Assembly (NCBI GenBank): GCA_028386065.3
Contig: JAKUCV010004818.1
Span: 1-64,000 of the forward strand
Source: Turnera subulata
Taxonomy: Eukaryota; Streptophyta; Magnoliopsida; Malpighiales; Passifloraceae
Length of the DNA stretch: 64,000 bases
Direction: 5' to 3'
The position numbers and the translations under genes are program-made. Below, in pieces: positions 11,115 to 21,027 of this stretch. Below the pieces are notes generated by a model. That model was not told the origin of the DNA. It saw only the letters and a list, made by a program, of their open reading frames with translations, and made no database searches. Positions within the stretch are counted from its first letter, which is position 1. Each line of letters starts with the position of its first letter.

Positions 11115-12626
11115 TGATGTGCACATATTTCACATAGTATTAAAGGCATGAAAACTTCTTTATTATTATTATTTTGAATAAAAATCATGCATTTACTTAT
11201 CTTTCTTTGTTTTATTGTTGAATAAATTGCTTGAACTAACAATTATGTTTTCAGGTGTAAAATCGTCCCACTTCGCTACCGAAAACGATCAATTTCGGCC
11301 AAAACTGGAAACCNNNNNNNNNNNNNNNNNNNNNNNNNNNNNNNNNNNNNNNNNNNNNNNNNNNNNNNNNNNNNNNNNNNNNNNNNNNNNNNNNNNNNNN
11401 NNNNNNNNNNNNNNNNNNNNNNNNNNNNNNNNNNNNNNNNNNNNNNNNNNNNNNNNNNNNNNNNNNNNNNNNNNNNNNNNNNNNNNNNNNNNNNNNNNNN
11501 NNNNNNNNNNNNNNNNNNNNNNNNNNNNNNNNNNNNNNNNNNNNNNNNNNNNNNNNNNNNNNNNNNNNNNNNNNNNNNNNNNNNNNNNNNNNNNNNNNNN
11601 NNNNNNNNNNNNNNNNNNNNNNNNNNNNNNNNNNNNNNNNNNNNNNNNNNNNNNNNNNNNNNNNNNNNNNNNNNNNNNNNNNNNNNNNNNNNNNNNNNNN
11701 NNNNNNNNNNNNNNNNNNNNNNNNNNNNNNNNNNNNNNNNNNNNNNNNNNNNNNNNNNNNNNNNNNNNNNNNNNNNNNNNNNNNNNNNNNNNNNNNNNNN
11801 NNNNNNNNNNNNNNNNNNNNNNNNNNNNNNNNNNNNNNNNNNNNNNNNNNNNNNNNNNNNNNNNNNNNNNNNNNNNNNNNNNNNNNNNNNNNNNNNNNNN
11901 NNNNNNNNNNNNNNNNNNNNNNNNNNNNNNNNNNNNNNNNNNNNNNNNNNNNNNNNNNNNNNNNNNNNNNNNNNNNNNNNNNNNNNNNNNNNNNNNNNNN
12001 NNNNNNNNNNNNNNNNNNNNNNNNNNNNNNNNNNNNNNNNNNNNNNNNNNNNNNNNNNNNNNNNNNNNNNNNNNNNNNNNNNNNNNNNNNNNNNNNNNNN
12101 NNNNNNNNNNNNNNNNNNNNNNNNNNNNNNNNNNNAAATCATCAATCATCTCTAATCTAAATGCTGAAAGGGTTTAGGTTATCGTGGAATCAGTAGCAAC
12201 AACAAGCTTCATTGCTCCTAGAGGTAATCTAATTGACGAAAGTGATTAGGTGACTCTTTGAGACGAGACTAGACTAGCGAAAGCGGATAGTTTCATTATA
12301 GGTTGCTACCCATCAAAATTCATGTGTTTGGATGAAGCTTGCAATAGTACATTGATCCATAGCAAAGGAAGGGCGGTGAATTCCCGAATGATCTAGGCCT
12401 TTTATCATTGCTACTTTGATTATCATTTTCATTGTCATTTCTACTCTCTCTTCTCTTTGCATTCAATTCAATATTTGCTTTCTTATCAATCTTCAATTCC
12501 GATATTATTTCTCTTCATTTATTTTCTTGGCCATTAGATTGAATCATCTAATATCTTGCCTAGTCTCTGTGGATACGACCTTGAGTACCACGACGATTCT
12601 GTGCACTTGCAGGATTGACCACATCA
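11115..12626 (+). repeat. Athila 2 5' LTR, containing an assembly gap
   Basis: The start tgatgtgcac...ggcatg and the later 'atgttttcaggtgtaaaatcg' match the LTR starting at 61536 (tgatacacaa...ggcatg, 'gatttcaggtgcattttgatc'). It ends gaccacatca at 12626. Positions 11314-12135 are N, so only the first ~200 and last ~490 bases are known. Confidence 0.85.
11314..12135. other. Run of 822 N (assembly gap)
   Basis: No sequence is available here. The 'reading frames' spanning it on both strands are artefacts of unknown bases. Confidence 0.99.
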
Positions 12627-12632
12627 AGTTTT

Positions 12633-12650
12633 TGGCGCCGTTGCCGGGGA
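12633..12650 (+). other. Primer-binding site of Athila 2, tRNA-Asp type
   Basis: tggcgccgttgccgggga, six bases after the LTR end, is the exact Athila-type PBS. Confidence 0.9.
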
Positions 12651-12733
12651 CTAGCGTCAAGTAATTTTAGGTTCTATCTAACTGGCCTTTTCTCTTGTTC
12701 TTCTTTTCTCTAAGTTTCAGGTATTCTGGGTGC

Positions 12734-15187
12734 ATGACCCATAACACCCGAAGTAAAAGCCGAAGGCTCGAATTTACATCCGAACCCGAAAGGTTGTTCA
12801 AAGCAAAATCTAAAAAACAAGAAGAACCATCAACCCTCCCAACAACCATGGCAGAAGGAAATGAACTCAACACAGTACCCATGAACGAATTATTAGCTCG
12901 CCAAGCCGGCATGCCAAGATTCGGAATAGCCCAACCAGCCATAGAATCGGCTCACTATGAACTTAGACCGAGCCTAATCTCCATGGTTCAGCAAAACACC
13001 TTTGCTGGAACTCCATTTGAAGATCCACACCAACACTTACATAATTTTCTTTCTTATTGTGACACTTTCAGGATTAATGGGTGTAGCGAAGATGCAAAAA
13101 GGCTCCGCCTATTCCCATATTCGGTGCGAGACAAGGCACAAAAATGGCTCTCTAGCCTCCCACCGAATAGCATCACCACTTGGGACCAACTCCAGTCCGC
13201 TTTCTTGAAGAAATTCTTCCCATCTTCTAAAGTCACTCAACTTCGAGGAGAAATTCTAACCTTCAAGCAAAGGCCCGACGAGTCTCTCAAAGATGCATGG
13301 GAGAGATACCAAGACCTCATTGCAAGATGCCCAACTCACATGATCCATCCTCCTGTGTTGTTAAACACATTCTATGATGGAGCTACACCAACCGGGCAGT
13401 CCACCATGAACTCTATAGCCGGTGGAAACTTCATGTCAAAAATCTATCCGGAGGCTTGCCAACTAATGGAGAACTTGGCGGATGAAAGCACAAGCCGAAA
13501 CCACCATGGAGTATTGCAAGTTGACAAGGTGCAAATGTTGGAGGCAACCATTGCTTCCTTGCAACATCAAATCAAGGAGATGAACACAAAACTTGCAAAG
13601 GCATCATCATCAAGTGCACTGGAGACAATTCTGAAATGTGAAGCTTGCAGCGGGCCTCATCACTTCAATGAGTGCCCAAAACTCTATTTGGAGGAAGTGA
13701 ATTACATCAATAGACAGCCCAACTACTTCAATCAGCAAGGAGGGAACCAATACCCTCAACCAATGAAGCCATACCAACAAGCATACCAAGGGCAACAACA
13801 TTACCAAGGCAACCAACACAATTCTCAACCCGATATGGTCACCATGTTCAAGACTATCATGGAGGAGATTTCCCAAATCAAGGCACACAACAAAATCCTC
13901 GAAAATCAGATTGCGCAACAAGCCTCGATGTCTACTAATCAACAAGGAACCCTTCCAGGGAAACCAATGGAGGACCCGAGGATTGAACAATGCAATGCTG
14001 TGACACTTCGTAGTGAAGAGGAGTTAAGGGCTACAACACCAAGACAGCCTGATGTTGTGGAACAGACAACATCAACATCCAGCTTGGAACAGATAGTTCA
14101 GACACAGGCTGAGTCTGACGCTGAGCCTGTAGGCACGAAGAAGGCAGAGAAACACCCCCAGATTGTCAAACCATATCAACCTCCACTCCCATATCCAGAA
14201 GTATACTACAAGGCCAAATTGGAAGGGCAATTCACTATGATAGCCCAGGGGAGCACTCTAATTCAACATCTGCCGCCCAAGAAATGCCCAGACCCAGGAA
14301 GCTTTACAATACCATGTCATGTAGGGAGCAAGAAGATTGAAGGGGCACTATGCGACTTAGGAGCAAGTGTCAACCTACTGCCACTTTCCATCACTCAAGG
14401 TATGGATCTTGGGAACATGAAGACCACAAGGATGAAAATCCAGCTTGCTGACCGCTCACTTGTGCATCCTGTGGGAGTATTAGAAGATGTGCCTGTGAGG
14501 GTTGGTGACCTTTTTGTTCCCGTTGATTTTGTGATCACGGATATGTCGTTGGATGCCCACACACCCATCATTTTAGGGCGGCCGTTTCTTGCCACGACCA
14601 GAGCATTGATTGATGTTGAGGAAAGAAGAGTGACACTAAGAGTTGGAGAAAAAACGATGAACTTCAATATGCCCAATGCCACTAAACCAGAATTGGACTT
14701 CGACACCTGCTGCAAGTTTGACACTATTGATGACGGCATCAACTTAAGGCAACAAACTCAGCCTGTCCAGCAGCATATCCAACAGCCTATCCAGCAGCTT
14801 ATCCAGCAGCCTGTCCGACAGCAATGGGCTACCCCTCAAACAGGAGCTGATGGTCTTGCACAAATTCTTCCCAGAAGATTGAGCGGGGTGCATTTGGATG
14901 TGAACAGTAGTACCATGGTTTACAAGGAGAAGCCCCCAAAAAGGAACAATGAGCAAAACACCAAACGTATCTTCAAGAAGGGAGGCCAAGTCCTTTTATG
15001 GGAAAAGAGGCGATCCAAGTGGACAGGTCCATTCACCATTCTTCGCTGTTTCCCTCATGGGGAAATGGAGATTGGAGGTGACAGAATCAGTCCGTTCATG
15101 GTCTATCGTAAAAAGGTAAAAATCTATCAGCCTACCATGGACGTTCTCAGAGGAATTCAATCTCTCCAGAACCCTCCAACCACCTGA
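12734..15187 (+). CDS. Intact gag-protease polyprotein fused to an integrase C-terminal tail (Athila 2)
   Basis: This is an open frame of 817 codons. The frame opens at 12695, but the ATG at 12734 (MTHNTRSKSRRLEF) looks like a normal Athila gag start and is preferred. Approximate domains are: gag, residues 95-250 (LRLFPYSVRDKAQKWL, SLKDAWERYQDLI); zinc knuckle CEACSGPHHFNECP near 301; a Q-rich, partly coiled-coil region; aspartic protease with LCDLGASVNLLPLS near 538 and ILGRPFLATTRALIDV near 614; a linker of repeated QQ-P units near 675-700; and an integrase C-terminal tail near 743-794 (GGQVLLWE, SKWTGPFTIL, FPHGEMEIGG). RT, RNase H, the integrase zinc finger and the integrase core are missing without loss of frame. 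Such a product could build particles and process gag but not copy or integrate DNA. It is the only long undamaged retroelement frame here. Whether it is expressed is unknown. Confidence 0.85.
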   Translation: MTHNTRSKSRRLEFTSEPERLFKAKSKKQEEPSTLPTTMAEGNELNTVPMNELLARQAGMPRFGIAQPAIESAHYELRPSLISMVQQNTFAGTPFEDPHQHLHNFLSYCDTFRINGCSEDAKRLRLFPYSVRDKAQKWLSSLPPNSITTWDQLQSAFLKKFFPSSKVTQLRGEILTFKQRPDESLKDAWERYQDLIARCPTHMIHPPVLLNTFYDGATPTGQSTMNSIAGGNFMSKIYPEACQLMENLADESTSRNHHGVLQVDKVQMLEATIASLQHQIKEMNTKLAKASSSSALETILKCEACSGPHHFNECPKLYLEEVNYINRQPNYFNQQGGNQYPQPMKPYQQAYQGQQHYQGNQHNSQPDMVTMFKTIMEEISQIKAHNKILENQIAQQASMSTNQQGTLPGKPMEDPRIEQCNAVTLRSEEELRATTPRQPDVVEQTTSTSSLEQIVQTQAESDAEPVGTKKAEKHPQIVKPYQPPLPYPEVYYKAKLEGQFTMIAQGSTLIQHLPPKKCPDPGSFTIPCHVGSKKIEGALCDLGASVNLLPLSITQGMDLGNMKTTRMKIQLADRSLVHPVGVLEDVPVRVGDLFVPVDFVITDMSLDAHTPIILGRPFLATTRALIDVEERRVTLRVGEKTMNFNMPNATKPELDFDTCCKFDTIDDGINLRQQTQPVQQHIQQPIQQLIQQPVRQQWATPQTGADGLAQILPRRLSGVHLDVNSSTMVYKEKPPKRNNEQNTKRIFKKGGQVLLWEKRRSKWTGPFTILRCFPHGEMEIGGDRISPFMVYRKKVKIYQPTMDVLRGIQSLQNPPTT

Positions 15188-16677
15188 ACAGGGAGGGTGT
15201 CCAGCTAAAAGACGTTAAAGAAGCGCTATTCGGGAGGCAACCCGAGGAAAGAGAAGGAAAGAAGATCAAGTGGCCGAAACCAAGGAGCATGATGACTTCA
15301 CGTCAAATAGAGAAGCATTCCTAAACTCAAACTTTTAAATTTATATATTCAATGCTTCAAAACATAATTTGATAAGCTAGTTGTTATGCATCTTGTCATT
15401 CACCTTATCATTCTATTCTTTCTCATTACGTTTTGAATTTTTTTTTTTTTTTTCAGATTGCATTTCAATTCATTGAGGAAAAGATTGCATTTGTTGTTTT
15501 GCATTTGTTTTGTTTTTCCATTCACGCCTTTACTCTTCTTGATCAATTCTGAAACAATAGGACTTTGTTGATTGGATTGATTTTGTTCCTTGTATGGCCT
15601 ATAAAGAGACATTGTGATAAAAGTTTTCAAGTCACCTAGCTCATATTGGTTTGATAAAAGACAAGTTTGGATTTCTAAACAAGATCACTAGGAAGATGTC
15701 CTAAGGATTTGGTTTGCTCTTAGCTTTTTAAAAATTAATTGAGGTGTTTCAATTTCATTTGATTGCACAGTCCTAGAACACATCCATCGTTTTTACTAAA
15801 GCGAAATTTAGACACAACCTTGATTTGAGAAATGAATTAGGCATTCCTTGAATTTCACCACATATAAACCTTGGCCAACCCGTGATCACATTATCCCTAG
15901 TTCACCACTTTGAGCCTAGTATGATGGTCAAATGTTTTCTTCTATACCCACATCAACCACCTTTCACCCCTTAGTAGCCAATTAAGTGACCATCATGTGC
16001 CTGATCAGCATAATTTTCCTTGATTTATCCTACCCTTTTATCTGTTAAGTTGATGATGTCTAACCTCCTATTACTAGTATTGCTCATTGAAAGAAAGTTG
16101 ACTGAACTTGCTGCAAGGAGGAGAACAAAATTTGCAGTCATGCACCTAATCCCACCAACATACGGGGGTCTTTTGCATTTCTTCACTACATTGTGGTCAT
16201 CGCTGTAGTTCATTAAAATCTAACAAACACAAGCGTATGATCGCTATTGAAAAAAAAAAAAAAAAAAAAAAAAAAAGAAAAGAAAGAGATCTGAAGACAA
16301 CATCACAGTCAGTATGAAGCAAAAGGAAATTCAACTTTAGGAGGAAATTTGATGCACAACTTCAACAGATACTTTGTCTACCTTTACCCCTTGTTGATAC
16401 ACCGACCTTGCCCCATTACAACCCTTAAAGACCTAATGATCTTAAGTTCAAGAATTGTGTCCATTAGTGGAAGTGGAAACCTTGGATGTGCATATGGGAT
16501 GTTCAAACACCTCTTATTGATCAAGAGCATACCAAAGAAGGACTGACTAGTATAATCCTGTGCGGAAATTTGATCTTTGACTTCTTTGTTAAACTTAGCT
16601 GAGTAAAGTGCCTTGATTTACTTTTGATCTACATGTCTCTATTTAGTCTACGGAACAAGTTAATTATAAGCAAGTCA
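15188..16677 (+). other. 3' untranslated region of Athila 2
   Basis: It begins with the typical post-pol text (gaagcgctattcgggaggca, acccgaggaaag). It then runs through AT-rich sequence with a T run near 15437, an A run at about 16251-16276 and conserved Athila UTR phrases. The polypurine tract and 3' LTR expected next are absent. The short frames (15400, 16020, 16349) have no recognisable domain. Confidence 0.75.
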
Positions 16678-16682
16678 GGGCA

Positions 16683-17960
16683 GAAGAGTTCGAGCATGCA
16701 AATTCCAAAAAATCAAGACATGGATCTTACATCTATGATGAAAGCCATTATGGAAACCCAACGTATGCAAATAGAGATGATGCAAGGATTCAACAATCGG
16801 ATGGCAAATATGGAGACTCATTCGAAGATGCTTGAGATGCAACTTGCGCAGCAAGCAGAGGCAATTGTGAGGACACCTGGACACCTACCGGGATAGCCCA
16901 CGGTCAATCGAAGAGAGCAAGTCAAGGCTGTAGCACTTAAAAGCGGAAAGCAATTAGATGATCCTTATCCACCTAAAGATGAAGTCGACACCATAGTTAA
17001 GCAAGAAGAAGAGGATGAGCAACCTAAAGCTGATGCGCAATCAACTGAAAAGGAAGCTGAACAGAAGAAGCAAGAACAAGAGAAGTGGATTCCTAAGTGG
17101 AAGTTAGCAAAGCAAAAAAGAGAGAAATCGAAGGAAATATGGCCTGAAGGCAAAGCTCATGAACCACCGGTTCCATTCCCTCAACGATTTCAGCAGGGCA
17201 AAAAGTTGAACAATTTGGGAGATTTCTTGAACACTTGAAGAAATTGCATATTAATGTTCCATTTACTGAAATTATTTCTCAAATTCCTGCTTATGCTAAA
17301 TTTCTTAAAGAAATTCTATCCAGGAAGAGGAGACTAGAAGATTTTGAGACAGTAGCTTTGACAGAGAAGTGCAGTGCGATCCTGCAGAACAAGCTGCTGC
17401 CGAAACTGAAAGACCCTGGAAGTTTCTCTATTCCTTGCAATATTGGTTCTATGTGCATTGAACGAGATTTATGTGATTTGGGAGCCAGTGTTAGTCTTAT
17501 TCTTAAGCGGATTGCGGAGAAGCTAGATATTGGAGATATGAAGTCGACTACCATCTCTCTTGAGATAGCAGATCGATTAGTTAAATATCCAGTGGGGATA
17601 TTAGTGGATATTTTGATCAATGTTAGGAAGTTCTTTGCACCTGTTGATTTTGTGGTGCTTGATATGGAGATTGATTTTCAAATGCTGATTATTCTTGGGA
17701 GACCATTCTTGGCTACCGCTGGAGCACAAATTGATGTTCGTGATGGAAAGCATACTCTACGGATTGGGAATGAGAAAATCGAGTTCAATGTCTTCGTGCT
17801 ACAGAAGGACCACTTGAGGATGATAGTTGTTTCCGAGTAGATTCTATTGATGTCGTTACTGACGAGAAGCAGGAAGAGGAGAAGCCGAATGACACACTGG
17901 CAGACGATTTTATCGCCATGGTGCATGCGATTTCCACTAAAGAAGCTCCATGGTACGCCG
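16683..17960 (+). pseudogene. Athila 1 gag C-terminus and protease
   Basis: This resumes Athila 1 after the gggca duplication. Gag text continues (QDMDLTSMMKAIMETQ, NRMANMETHSKMLEMQLAQQAEAI) to a stop near 16895. A lysine/glutamate-rich spacer follows, then the protease frame 17235-17840. The protease shows LCDLGASVSLI, PVDFVVLDM, IILGRPFLATAGAQIDV and LRIGNEKIEFNV. Further on is PWYADFVNYLV, the motif that leads into RT in Athila elements. Coding stops there at a rearrangement. Stops at 16895 and 17838 make it a pseudogene. Confidence 0.88.
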
Positions 17961-18007
17961 ATTTCGTCAACTACCTAGTAAGCGGAATTCTAGGTAGTTG
18001 ACGAAAT
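17961..18007. repeat. Perfect 18-bp inverted repeat with 11-bp spacer at a breakpoint
   Basis: atttcgtcaactacctag (17961-17978) is followed after 11 bases by its exact reverse complement (17990-18007). The left arm encodes the DFVNYL motif of Athila. The right arm is not expected there and sits directly against the truncated Angela LTR. Confidence 0.95.
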
Positions 18008-18009
18008 AA

Positions 18010-19273
18010 GAACTTGTGGACTGGACTGACCCGACATAACAACACTGCATGGAGTCCTGTTGTCATTAGTGATTCTTACATGTACTATCCTTAGACTTAA
18101 GATCATCAAGGTTCCCAACACGTGAATCATATACTTTGATATTACTCTTGGTGATTCGTAATTGAGTGGACCTAAGAATAATCATTGGGTATATGATATA
18201 ATGTGTAGTGGGTTTTGTAAGATCAAGATGGAATTCGTCTAACCCATTTAACGAGAATATTATCAGTTGGGCCCCTTGATAGAGTTGAATTGTAAATGCA
18301 TGGCCATGCTCGGATTAAGTGATATGGTGATATCATTTGTATCTGTTTTTACACAGTTAACTCAGGGATCAGGAAACCTTAGATTAAACATATACGAGAA
18401 TGACATATTCCATGTCTCGTGTTTGATCTCGATAAAATGGGACGAAAGGATAATGACATTTTCCGAGGCATAATGCATCAGTACTGATCTTGTCGTTTGG
18501 GTAGCAATGATGTGTTGCTAGACACCGCTCATTGTTTATAATTGTAAATGAGAGTTTACAATTATTGCCAAATGTCACAAGTGCCTACAGGGTCACACAC
18601 TTAGAACTGTTGATTCAAGATAGTGGTTGGACCATGGTTGGACCTTGATTTGAGCTAGTGGTTAGACCATGGTTGGACCGGGTCGTTTGGGTTGATTCAG
18701 TTCACTAATTACCAGAATTAATGAACCAAAATTAGTGCCATGTGATGTGTAATCCTATATATGCTGATATATATGCTTAATACAATAGTGGAGACATAAT
18801 AATGGTGGAAACATAATCATGAAAGATAATGGATGATTATGTTGGCCATTGTGTTGGTCATTATCTAATTAACTATGCATTACAAGTGTGTATAAAAGGG
18901 TGAGTGTATAATCAGATTATACACATTGATTCAAACTGAACACTCTCTTCATACTTGAGAAAGAAACACATCAAACACTAGGCTCTCTAGCTCTCGGAAT
19001 TCTGCAACTAGCATTGCGGTTCGGGAGTGCTCGGATTAGTAATCGTGTGATGGTTGCTAGCTGCCATCAACGGTTCGTGCGGATACCGTAGAGGAGTCGG
19101 ATTTCTATCCAGTTCTTGCTGATTCGGCACTACAAGTTGAGTGAAAGAACTCAATCAAATCCAGGTACGAAATTCTTATTATTCAGCTTACCCCGTTTCA
19201 CACGGATCCTCCATTAGTTCCGGGTTTTGCCGCTGCGCATATTGTCTCTTATTTGCATACCCGGTTACTTTCA
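18010..19273 (+). mobile_element. Angela-like copia LTR fragment, 5' end missing
   Basis: From 'gaacttgtggactggac' onward it follows the Angela LTR to ccggttactttca. It includes the ggttggaccatgg motifs (about 18630-18680) and a TATA box at 18891-18898. The first ~250 bases of the LTR are missing. No TSD can be recognised because the left end is a rearranged junction. Confidence 0.88.
18891..18898 (+). promoter_or_regulatory. LTR TATA box (tataaaag)
   Basis: It lies in agtgtgtataaaagggtg, at the same place as in other Angela LTR copies. Confidence 0.5.
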
Positions 19274-19882
19274 CGAGAGACAAAGGCAAACCCACGGGCA
19301 TGCCAACCAGCACCTGCAGGCACGCCAAACCGGACCAAAGCGCACCAAGGCACGCCGATACCAACACCGACCCGAGAGCAGCAGAGGCAATTCTTGCCGA
19401 CTCGAAAAAATTTTCCAATCCATTTAGCTGCCGACTTTAGTGCTTTAAACCCACCAAAAATATATAGGTTAGTATTCCTTTAGTTTTTAGGATTAGGTTT
19501 TGATTTTTGTTTAGGTTAGGGATTTTCTAATCCTTGGAGAAATAGGATTCCTAATGCAACCATACTTTGAATACTAGTTTGAGGAGGATTCCTAGTACCC
19601 ATAAGACTAGAAGTCGGCACCAACACACCCTTTCTCGACCGCCTCTAGAGCCTTTAAATACAACCCACACCCCTCATATTTTTCCACACCAAAATCATTC
19701 AAGCTCTATAGACCTCAATACCTAGTGCCGATTTCACTACCCTAGATCCCTTTAGCTTTCTTTCAATTTTCTTTTGGTCTCCCTTTTCTTTCTTTAGCCC
19801 TAGTTTAAGAAGACTCCATTTAAGAACATCCCAAGGAGGACAACACCAAACCCTTACCGACCAAACTTCACCATCACCAACC
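19274..19882 (+). other. Athila 1 spacer upstream of ORF-1, with a TATA-like motif
   Basis: About 600 bases lie between the Angela fragment and the ORF-1-like gene. The first part is GC-richer with many cca/gca triplets. The second part is pyrimidine-rich with tttaaata at 19653-19660, about 230 bases before the ATG at 19883. No domain is seen in the small frames here. Confidence 0.5.
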
Positions 19883-21027
19883 ATGCCCCACGCTTTTCGG
19901 CCGTACCAAAGTTTACCGACTACAATCCGGGATGGATTTCTGATGAGGAGAAGGCTAGGTTCGACAAGTTGATTACGAGGCCGATTATTCCCACACGATA
20001 TATTGATCTTGATGTGGTTAAAAGACACATTCTTGAGACGCCGATTGGGCTATATTTGGCCAATGCAGGATTAGCCTATTTTTGCAAGATCAATGAGCCG
20101 TCATACATAGAGCTTATGAGTTTCTTGCTACTTTTGGGTATGACGTGGATCTCAAGAACGTCAATGATGAAGTCTATGTCAAGTTTAGGCTTGCAGGGAA
20201 GGAATATCGGAAGAGCTTAATCGATTTCAACAAGATTTTTGGTTTTGATGCCAATGGATGGCGAATTCCTAGCCGAAATTTTAAAGGAAGAGTCATGATG
20301 GACACGATTAGTAATGGTTTATACGTTCCTGGCTCAGGCTTGGCTAGTGACTTGTGCATTAAGGACAATGCATTAAGGTATTTGTATAGATTTTTGGCAC
20401 ACTCTTTCTATGGAAGAACTGCAGAAGCACACAAGGTGCACTGTGATGAGCTTTTTGTAGTCTTTTGCATGGTACATGGGTACAAACTCGATGAAGGATT
20501 TTGGTTGCTGCAGAATTTTGCTCGTATTTGCAAGGAAGATGGCGAGATAGCATGTTGAGGGCTGATCACTCGTATGGCAAAATTCTTAGGAATTAACTTA
20601 ACACCCTACCCTTTAGCCCCTTCTAACCCTGCACTTGATACTGTGCACAAGTATGTAGCCGAAGCCATGAACTTAGACCTTCATGAACCCATAGATCCAT
20701 ACCCTTTCAGTGATAATGAGCAGTCTGATGAAGAATGTTTATGTGAGCACCCAACCTATCCACCGTAAACGACCATCGTCTACATCATCTGTGGATTCTG
20801 ACTCACCAAACGTCTTTGACTTTCTTATGGGATGGGAAGCTCAAGTCGATGACATTAACAACATAACCAAGAACACCGAAGCTATTGTATCCAACATGGA
20901 GAAATTGGTCGAGACCACTGACAAGTTAGGCCGAGTTCATTGCGCCAAATTGGATGAGCAAGAGAAGACCATTGCACAACTTAGGAAGAAGCTAGAGAAT
21001 AATAAGAATAAGCTTGCCAAGGAGTAG
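19883..21027 (+). pseudogene. Athila ORF-1 type protein (env position), frameshifted
   Basis: This is the gene that Athila elements carry between pol and the 3' LTR; its function is unknown and it holds the place of a retroviral env. The text recognised includes DYNPGWISDEEKARF, LETPIGLYLANAGLAYF, VYVKFRLAGKEYRKSL, NKIFGFDANGW and YLYRFLAHSFYGRTAEAHKV. The reading frame changes near 20125 and there is a stop at 20556 (before GLITRMAKFLGI). It ends in another frame with a coiled-coil-like tail (20767-21027; IVSNMEKLVETTDKL, EKTIAQLRKKL). No signal peptide or membrane segment is evident. Confidence 0.75.

Larger units (their letters stand above)
11115..16677 (+). mobile_element. Athila-lineage element 2: non-autonomous, gag-protease only, no 3' LTR
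   Basis: It is inserted in gag of Athila 1 with an exact TSD gggca (11110-11114 and 16678-16682). The left end is a normal LTR start (tgatgtgcacatatttcac). The right end (attataagcaagtca) is ordinary Athila 3' untranslated sequence, not an LTR. The content is a 5' LTR, PBS, one open gag-protease frame joined to an integrase tail, and about 1.5 kb of 3' UTR. RT, RNase H and integrase core are missing. The element is 5563 bp including 822 N. Confidence 0.85.

Noticed and set aside
11215..12177. Long frames on both strands around 11215-12177
   Set aside because: They are created by the run of N; no real codons support them.
15400..16546. Small frames downstream of the gag-protease gene
   Set aside because: They lie in Athila 3' untranslated sequence and have no domain, coding bias or conservation that I can see.
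19883..21027. Possible host gene of unknown function
   Set aside because: The position between pol and the 3' LTR, and the text, fit the Athila ORF-1 family; it is retroelement-encoded.
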